DNA of 64,000 nt from Garcia nutans (taxonomy: Eukaryota > Streptophyta > Magnoliopsida > Malpighiales > Euphorbiaceae): the NCBI GenBank assembly GCA_947685225.1, contig CANTUV010000037.1:25005001-25069000 (forward strand). The letters are read 5' to 3'. The notes under the pieces were generated by a model. It did not search any database. It worked only from the letters and a program-made list of their open reading frames with translations, and was not told the DNA's origin. Positions 57,276-64,000 of this stretch are shown here, in pieces; the first letter of the stretch is position 1; the number at the start of each line of letters is the position of its first letter. The position numbers and the translations under genes were made by a program.

Positions 57276-59710
57276 CACAATAAGTGGCAGTACTGCATAA
57301 GTTAGTATAGTGCACCATACCCTTATCTACCACTCCCACTATCCAGTAGAGCAAAAAGGTTAAAATAATTCACTTTAAGTCTCAAACTTCATTTTAGGAT
57401 GATTTGAGAAATCATTTTAAATTCCCATCGCGCTTTGCCATTTACGCCGCGCACCACATTCTTTAGTCAAACCATTACCCTTTTTCACATATTTAACATC
57501 CACAATAAACATATCAAAAATTTCAAAGCACTTCTCAAAATATCTCAAATTGACCAAATGAATAGTGTCGCGGCACGTAAAATCGGCAACGCAAAATGGC
57601 ATGACCAAATGAATAGTAAAATCTGGGTTTTCGACAAAATTTCAGTCCACTTCAGTTATGTATTTGACCGGGTAAATGATCTTATTTTTGCCTGAAATTT
57701 TACAGAAAACTTATTTCATATGTTAGCTAATTGCATGTAAAATTTCGTTGAAAAATTCATTCATTAGCTACCTCAAACAATTGCCACAAAAAGATCCAGA
57801 AAGCTGTCTTTTTGGGACCATTTCGGCCCAAACATATGAAATACATAGGATAGTTTATTTTTCTTTTGCAAATCAATATGACGGCTTCTTTAATAGTAAA
57901 GTGAAGATTCAAACACTTCCCTTTGATAACTTTTGCATGTTTAACTCAAATCAAACTAATTAAAGTTCAAAACAACTTACCAAATCAACTTGCCAAATTT
58001 TCTCAAAACATTTGGTTTCAATTAAATTTAAACAACCCAAAATTAATTATTCAAAGGTAAAGTACCAAACCTTATTTCTTTAATTCCTCTTAGCTTTTCC
58101 TTCTTCTCCTTCCTTAATTCTTTATTTCTCCTTCAATAAATTCAAGATACAACATAAACCTTAGAAATTTAAAATAATAAGTTATTCTCCATTTCTTTTC
58201 CAACCGAAACCCTAATCTAACCTTATTAATCTTTATACATCTTTATTCTTCCATTTAATCAATTAATCTCATCACTTACTTAATATTTTTCCAATTCCAC
58301 ATAAAGACTCTAATTTCCAATCTTCTAATAAATATATAACTACCTAAAATTAATACTAAAATCAAAGTCTACTTACTAGAAAACCTTAAAAACTTACCTT
58401 AAAAATCAAATTTGGAGAAACTTGGAAGTCCTTTGGTGTTTCCCTTTGTTGGCCGAAATTTGCAAGTGGAAAAGAGAGAAATTGGTTCTTCATATCACAT
58501 ATATTTATATACAAAAGAAATGATGATCACCTTATGTGTTGGTTAAACCCTTTAAGACCACTTGTCACCTTTCTCTTTCTTCATTTATTTCACATGCTAA
58601 ATGGTTTCTTTTGATTGGCCAACATTAGATTTTTATAGTTTTCTTTTCCTTTACTTCTTCCCACTTGTCCCTCTTCCCATAGGATATCCTAAAGTTGTCC
58701 CGGGTTACCCATACGGTCCCGACACGAACCCAGGCCCACTTTACGTTCCGGCGATTAATCGATCATATCTTTTAAACCGTATAGTTCCACGAGTCAAACT
58801 ACATATAGTTTTGATCCTCTCGACCTCTACTTTCTATTTATAAGGTATATTTTAGGTTTCCAAGTCATTTGGAAAAATTACCAATAAACCCTCGACTTTT
58901 TACAAAATTCCCTTTAGGCCCTTTCTTTGCTCGGGTTTTCTTCCGGCTCCGTTTCTACTGACGATCGTTTCATATATCACTCCTCGTCATCCTCTACGTA
59001 CTCATTTTTTTTATTTCCTACTTTAAATTCATGTATAACTTTAATTGATATTGACAAAAATGCCCCTAGTTAAAATGTCTTCGTTTTTCTTTAACGGGAC
59101 ATTTCCTGGAAAAACCGTTACACGTCGTTGCGACCCGATTAATCTCTAGAATATTATTTCGGGGTCAGATATGGGCACTATTAAGAACTTCCAACTCTTA
59201 ATTTTTAAGTTTACATAGTTACCCCTAACTTTTGAGAAATTTTCACTTAGGTCCTTTTGATATCCCTTCCTGACCTTGCTGTCTTTCTTTATTAATATCT
59301 TTTTACTCACAACTCCAAATTAAGTAATTCTTATTCCCACTGAAACTAGACATCCGGGGCTACATTGTGTCACAATTTCAGATCAATCCGGGCTATATCT
59401 AATTTTTGACGGTCCTTCGACATCAAGCCTACTATGCTGTCTTGAGGCAGCTTGCACATTGTCTACTAAATCCATCATATCTTATTCTGTAAAACTCCAA
59501 ATTGAATAATTTCAAGTTATAAATCTAGCTAAGACACAAATAAACAATTAAGTCTTCTTTGAGACTCTCTAATTCTGTCATTAACTTGGATGAAATTCGA
59601 GCTCAAGTTATAGGTCACGTTCTGAACTCCTTTGTTCTAAGCCTAAATCATATCCTCTATGTCTGTTTCTTACCAATCTGGGATTTGGGATGTTACAAAT
59701 ATAGGCCAAA

Positions 59711-60832
59711 GTCTTAAGGATGAAGATCCACTTTCAAGGGTGAAGACCCGATTTCTAAGGATGAAGATCCATTTTCAAAAGTGAAGACCTGATTCCAAGG
59801 ATAAAGATCCATCTTCAAGGGTGAAGACCCGATCTCGAAGGATGAAGATCCAATTTTAAGGGTGAAGACCCGATCTCAAAGGATGAAGATCCATTTTCAA
59901 TGGTGAAGACCCGATCTCAAAGGATGAAGATCCATTATCAAGGGTGAAGTCCCGATCTCAAAGGATAAAGATCCATTTTCAAGGGTGAAGACCCGATCTC
60001 AAAGGATGAAGATCCATCTTCAAGGGTGAAGACCCGATCTCGAAGGATGAAGATCCATCTTCAAGGGTGAAGACCCGATCTCAAAGGATGAAGATCCATT
60101 TTCAAAGGTGAAGACCTGATTCTAAGGATGAAGATCCATCTTCAAGGGTGAAGACCCGATCTCGAAGGATGAAGATCCATTTTTAAGGGTGAAGACCCAA
60201 TCTCAAAGGGTGAAGATCCATTTTCAAGGGTGAAGAACCGATCTCAAAGGATGAAGATCCGTTTTCAAGGGTGAAGAGCCGATCTCAAAAGATGAAGATC
60301 CTTTTTCAAGGGTGAAGAGCTGATCTAAAAGGATGAAGATCCATTTTCAAGGGTTAAGACCTAATCTCAAAGGATGAAGATCCATTTTCAAGGGTGAAGA
60401 CCCGATATCAAAGGATGAAGATCCATCTTTAAGGGTGAAGACCCGATCTCGAAGGATGAAGATCCATTTTTAACATTTTCAAGGGTGAAGACCCAATCTC
60501 AAAGGATGAAGATCCATTTTCAAGGGTGAAGACCTAATCTCAAAGGATGAAGATCCATTTTCTAGGGTAAAGACCCGATCTCAAAGGATGAAGATCCATT
60601 TTCAAGGGTAAAGACCTGATTTCAAAGGATGAAGATCCATGTTCAAGGGTAAAGACCCGATCTCAAAGGATGAAGATCCATTTTCAAGTGTGAAGACCCG
60701 ATCTCAAAGGATGAAGATCCGTTTTCAAGGGTGAAGACCTGTTCTTAAAGGATGAAGACCCATTTTCAAGTGTGAAGACCCGATATCAAAGGATGAAGAC
60801 CGATCTCAAAGGATGAAGATCCATTTTGAAGT
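59711..60832 (+). repeat. 41-bp satellite-like tandem array in element D 3' region
   Basis: About 26 full 41-bp units plus two partial ones. The unit is a dimer of related half-units, one with GGATGAAGATCCATTTTC and one with GGGTGAAGACCCGATCTC. One unit near 60465-60485 has a 9-bp insertion. The array lies just upstream of the D polypurine tract. The unit length is not a multiple of three, so it is not a coding repeat. Confidence 0.95.
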
Positions 60833-61055
60833 TGAAGAACCACAATGCATAAAACAGCCGGAGCAGTCAGACTTCTCGACTGATAAAAGGTTAGTCAAAC
60901 TCAATCTCAGGTCCAAGTACCCAATCCCGGGTCCAAGTACCCAAATTCAATCTATTCTCGGGTCCAAGTACTTAAAACAAATTCAAATAACCATCTCATC
61001 AAAATTAATTTTTATTACTTTTCACTCTCTTTTACTAAAGTCTCAGATAATTCAA
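60833..61055 (+). repeat. Element D 3' region with three copies of GGTCCAAGTAC
   Basis: Non-coding. GGTCCAAGTACCCAA-type words occur at about 60910, 60931 and 60961, two of them preceded by cCCGG or tCGG. Nothing else is recognised. Confidence 0.65.
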
Positions 61056-61068
61056 GCAGGGGGCAAAC
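61056..61068 (+). other. Polypurine tract of element D
   Basis: AGCAGGGGGCAAAC directly precedes the 3' LTR start TGTAGACCC. This context confirms 61069 as a 3' LTR start. Confidence 0.75.
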
Positions 61069-62938
61069 TGTAGACCCTTAATTTTTGACCCAGTCCGATC
61101 CGTTATTTTTTATAGTCCAAAATAATTTTTGTGGCATTTTAATATTTATTTTAGTTAATGGTGAAGTGAATAAAAATAAAAATAATAAATAAATAAATAG
61201 TAATAATAATAAACAAATAAATAAAAATAAAAATGGCCAACAGCCCGGCCCTCACAGTTTTTTGCTCGCCAGTCCTCACAGCCAGCCGTCGCAAGTTTTT
61301 GCCAGCGAAATTTTTCCAACGCAATTTTTTCCAAAACCAAATTCTATTTTGTTTTGGTTTCCTTTCCTAATGAATTTTAGTTTTCTCAAACAACTAGGAA
61401 TAATCATAAAAATTTCCAATAAATAAGACTAAAAACACAGAAAAAAGGGAGGAATTTTTGAAAGGAGATCGGACTTTAAAAATTTTTTGGGAGTAAAAAC
61501 AATCGGAATTTTTGAGAGAAGAATAAGCAAGCAAGCAATCAATCCATCAAAGGCAGACATCTTGCCTTTGTCCTTGTTCATCCAAGAAGCAATTTTTGGT
61601 GGAACCAACAAATGAAGGTTTGAATATCTAATCTCTTTTTCCTTACAGTAGCTTCAATCATTAAATTGTTTCCTTTGATTCTAAAAACCTTAGACCCCTA
61701 ATTTACATCTTCTAAACCTTAGAACCTTAAATCGTCTCCTTTATTTTCTAAAACCCTAAAATTACTTTTCTATTTCTTCTAAAACCTAAGAAGCCTAATT
61801 TATTTCTCCAAAATCATAAAACCCTAATCTACTTTCCATCTTTCCAAAATCTTAGATTGTTTTATTAATTCCCAAAACCCTAATCTGCTTTCCAATTTTC
61901 CAAATCCTCAAAACCCTAAATTGATCCTTCTATTTCCAAAAACCCTAAAAAAATACTTTCAGTTTCCAAAAATCTTAAATCATCTTGCCAATTTCCAAAA
62001 ACTTTATAAAACTATAAATTGTTTTCTCAAATTCTAAAATCAAATATATTTTCTAAAACACTAAAAACCCTAATTCAACTTTAAAACCAAAAACAGTAAA
62101 CAAAAAACTAGTAAACCTAAACCCTAATTTTTCTAAACCCTAATCCTTTAAATCTTAAAACCTTATAAACATAAATATTAAAATTCAACACAATAAGCCT
62201 AAAAACAATAATCCAGTAGCTAATAATCATAAACCTAATGTTTTAATATCCAAACCCTAATTTCATGATTTTACCCCTCAATCCCTAATTTTGTTAATCA
62301 AAGAAACTTATCAATATCTTAAATTATAAAACCTTAATCCATTTCAATTCCCTTAAAACTTACAGTAGCCTAAACTAATAAATTCCAAAACACCCTAAAT
62401 ATTAATTAAAGAACTTTAAATGAGAAATAGTAAACTTCAATTTGTATCTTTACTTACCTTATTTGATTTATTTAAGTTCAATGCTTGATTTATTTAATTT
62501 ATCATGGATGGATGTTTACTTTCTATTGATGTTTAATATCTTTGATGAATGATTTATTTATGATGAGTGGTTATTTACTTCTATCGATTTATTTTGATTT
62601 CCAAATATTGTAAGAGGTATTTTCCACTTTGTGGGCACCTCATTAATTAATTTCTATGTAATTTAAATTGCTTTTATATTTTAGACCAATGTAAAGTACA
62701 TGTTTCTACCTCATGGTAGGTGTCCTATTTAGCTTAGACATGGGTGATGTAAGGGCATGTTTCCATCTTCGGATGGGTGTCCATTTATTTGTTTTGCTTG
62801 GAAATTTTTTTGATTTTTAATATAACGATATTTTATTTCAATTATTGAGTGTAATATGGATAATATTGTTATATTTAAGAATTTTATAATATTAAGACCC
62901 GTAAAGGAGGGCTGTTCCAATGAACCAGGCGTTGTGGG
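61069..62938 (+). repeat. 3' LTR of element D, cut by LTR I
   Basis: It starts TGTAGACCCTTAATTTTTGA and aligns with 22135 to about 24070, then stops at 62938, where LTR I is inserted after gtggg. The GC-rich segment near 61235-61310 differs from the 5' LTR, while the rest aligns well (by eye 90-95%). It is telobox-rich at about 61800-62400. Confidence 0.86.
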
Positions 62939-64000
62939 TGTAACACCCCCATACTCTATATAAGTACTATACATATACCTGGCATACATACAATACGTAT
63001 ATAAAGTATAAGAATGTTACTTTTCGTTTCAATTATTTTAAAACCTTTATCCAAGTTCAAGCAATATTACATTAATTTAAAGAACATTTACAAATATCAT
63101 GATTCTTATAAAAATGCAACATAATTAAAATCACATATGTATGCATCACCTTCTAGTTGGTCTCGAGACACTCTTACCCTTCTCGTGGCATAACAGCTGA
63201 ACTTCCAGATCGATCACATAATCACCTGCGCGATTACACAACCGCGCTAAGCCCGAGAGCTTAGAAGTACAAATAAATATAAAATATAAAATATATGCTT
63301 TACCAAAGAATCATACCTCATATTGTTAGCATCATGTTTTATTGTTCTTTTACCCCGTTTTCCTTTCTCAATATATTCTTCATATATTCCCACAAATCTC
63401 ATAAATTATATACATATTTACATGGAACATTCACAACACGATACTTACCCTTCCTATCTTATATACATAAACATATACATCATTTCAATAAATCACCATT
63501 CAATGACCTATCCAAACCTTCATGAAAACAATACTCACAAATTCCACATTCATATACATTTTACACATCATACTATATTTTCATAAAATCATATCTCGAC
63601 AAAGCTCCTCAAGCCATATTCACTTTCAATATATTATTACATACATTACAAAATCATACTTCATAACATCATTTTATTCACAATTCATTAATCATGAATC
63701 ACACTTTGAACAAAGTCAGCCATAAATCCCATTATTCATTTATTTCAACATTTGAATATCACATTGACAACAAAGATAGACTCGGGCTCAAACAACACAC
63801 TAATATGCCATTCAATTTTCAGAGTTAATGCTTTGGTTTAATTATCACATTTATCATTATCCCAACTAGGCTTCAAGGATTAGGCTCAACCAAGCTTCAA
63901 GGGGAACAAAGCATGCTAAGTATCAACCCAACTTGGCTTCAAGAACCAATCCAACCTAGCTTCAAGGGTTGTAACATCTCAATTAGGCTTCAAGGACTGG
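62939..64000 (-). repeat. LTR I (subfamily of G), runs off the window
   Basis: Starts tgtaacacccccatactctat like LTR G. It has the double hairpin (63229-63264), the start of the cassette (TTTCAGAGTT 63817-63826) and TTCAAGG repeats to the window end. It is inserted in the D 3' LTR after gtggg (62934-62938). Whether it is solo or part of a full element cannot be seen. Confidence 0.88.
63229..63264 (-). other. Double hairpin with G-U pairs in LTR I
   Basis: Element strand: TAAGCT-ctcg-GGCTTA (closing U-G) then GCGCGGTT-gtgt-AATCGCGC (one G-U). Stems are kept despite sequence change. Confidence 0.75.

Larger units (their letters stand above)
56248..59697 (-). repeat. Solo LTR K (3.45 kb, distinct family)
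   Basis: 3450 bp from tgtaacacccc to gatgttaca, with the perfect duplication aatat at 56243-56247 and 59698-59702. Its element-strand 3' end (~330 bp, including GGCGAAACTATGGCAAAATT) matches the end of the B LTR, whereas the rest does not. It contains a hairpin CTGAGCG-ttgt-CGCTCAG (56747-56764) and a 64-bp tandem repeat (57103-57275). No internal domain of this family is present in the window. Confidence 0.92.
22135..62938 (+). mobile_element. Element D: gag-only (TR-GAG-like) TAT/Ogre-type retrotransposon, split by five insertions
   Basis: The pieces of D are 22135-26095, 28347-30142, 41532-41794, 55143-56247 and 59703-62938. They read in order: 5' LTR, TGGTGACTCC primer site, leader, gag, a long non-coding 3' region with a 41-bp satellite, polypurine tract and 3' LTR. 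Each interruption by H, J, F or K is flanked by a 5-bp duplication, so the joins are well supported. The 3' LTR is cut by LTR I at 62939. The region after gag sums to about 3.8 kb and holds no protease, RT, RNase H or integrase. This is what is expected of a non-autonomous element mobilised by a relative. Confidence 0.82.

Noticed and set aside
59711..60832. CRISPR array or coding repeat protein
   Set aside because: Units are contiguous with no unique spacers; the 41-bp period breaks any reading frame.
1..64000. Host genes or tRNA genes between elements
   Set aside because: Every interval is accounted for by an LTR, an internal retroelement region or a duplication-flanked piece of element C or D.

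Overview
This window is AT-rich flowering-plant DNA made almost entirely of nested LTR retrotransposons. I see no host gene, tRNA, rRNA or CRISPR. The plant assignment rests on three things. First, there are Ty3/Gypsy gag-pol genes of the Del/Tekay chromovirus type, with initiator-Met-tRNA primer sites (TGGTATCAGAGC). Second, there are very long LTRs (2.1-3.5 kb). Third, there are TAT/Ogre-like LTRs with a TGGTGACTCC primer site. The species cannot be named from the sequence alone.

Layout, with letters assigned here. Element A (1-19957, minus, left end outside the window) is a decayed Tekay-like element. Element B (7068-17277, plus) sits in its leader with a perfect 5-bp target duplication (gccat); B is the youngest and most intact copy. 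A itself lies in the gag of element C (19958-22134, minus), a TAT-type gag element whose LTR is cut at 22134 by element D (22135 to at least 62938, plus). D has an LTR, a tRNA primer site, a gag gene, a long non-coding 3' region with a 41-bp satellite array, a polypurine tract and a second LTR. It has no pol, so it looks like a non-autonomous, gag-only (TR-GAG-like) element.

D has been split by solo LTR H (26096-28341, TSD ctata), solo LTR J (30143-41531, minus, TSD agttc/agttt), complete element F (41795-55137, plus, TSD gtttg), solo LTR K (56248-59697, minus, TSD aatat) and LTR I (62939 to the window end, minus). J is itself split by complete element E (30859-40024, minus, TSD gaaat). The 5' LTR of F is split by solo LTR G (42671-45880, minus, TSD ctaac). 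The nest is four levels deep (C, D, J, E).

Elements A, B, E and F encode the same single gag-pol polyprotein: Gag with zinc knuckle, protease, reverse transcriptase, RNase H, integrase, GPY/F module and C-terminal chromodomain. They carry 6, 1, 3 and 8 in-frame stops and no frameshift. The non-coding LTRs hold the most unusual structure: a conserved pair of tandem hairpins with compensatory and G-U changes; a hypervariable repeat cassette enclosed by a conserved inverted repeat; arrays of a GC-rich palindromic motif in otherwise unlike LTRs; and a mosaic LTR in element B. All identity figures are by-eye estimates.
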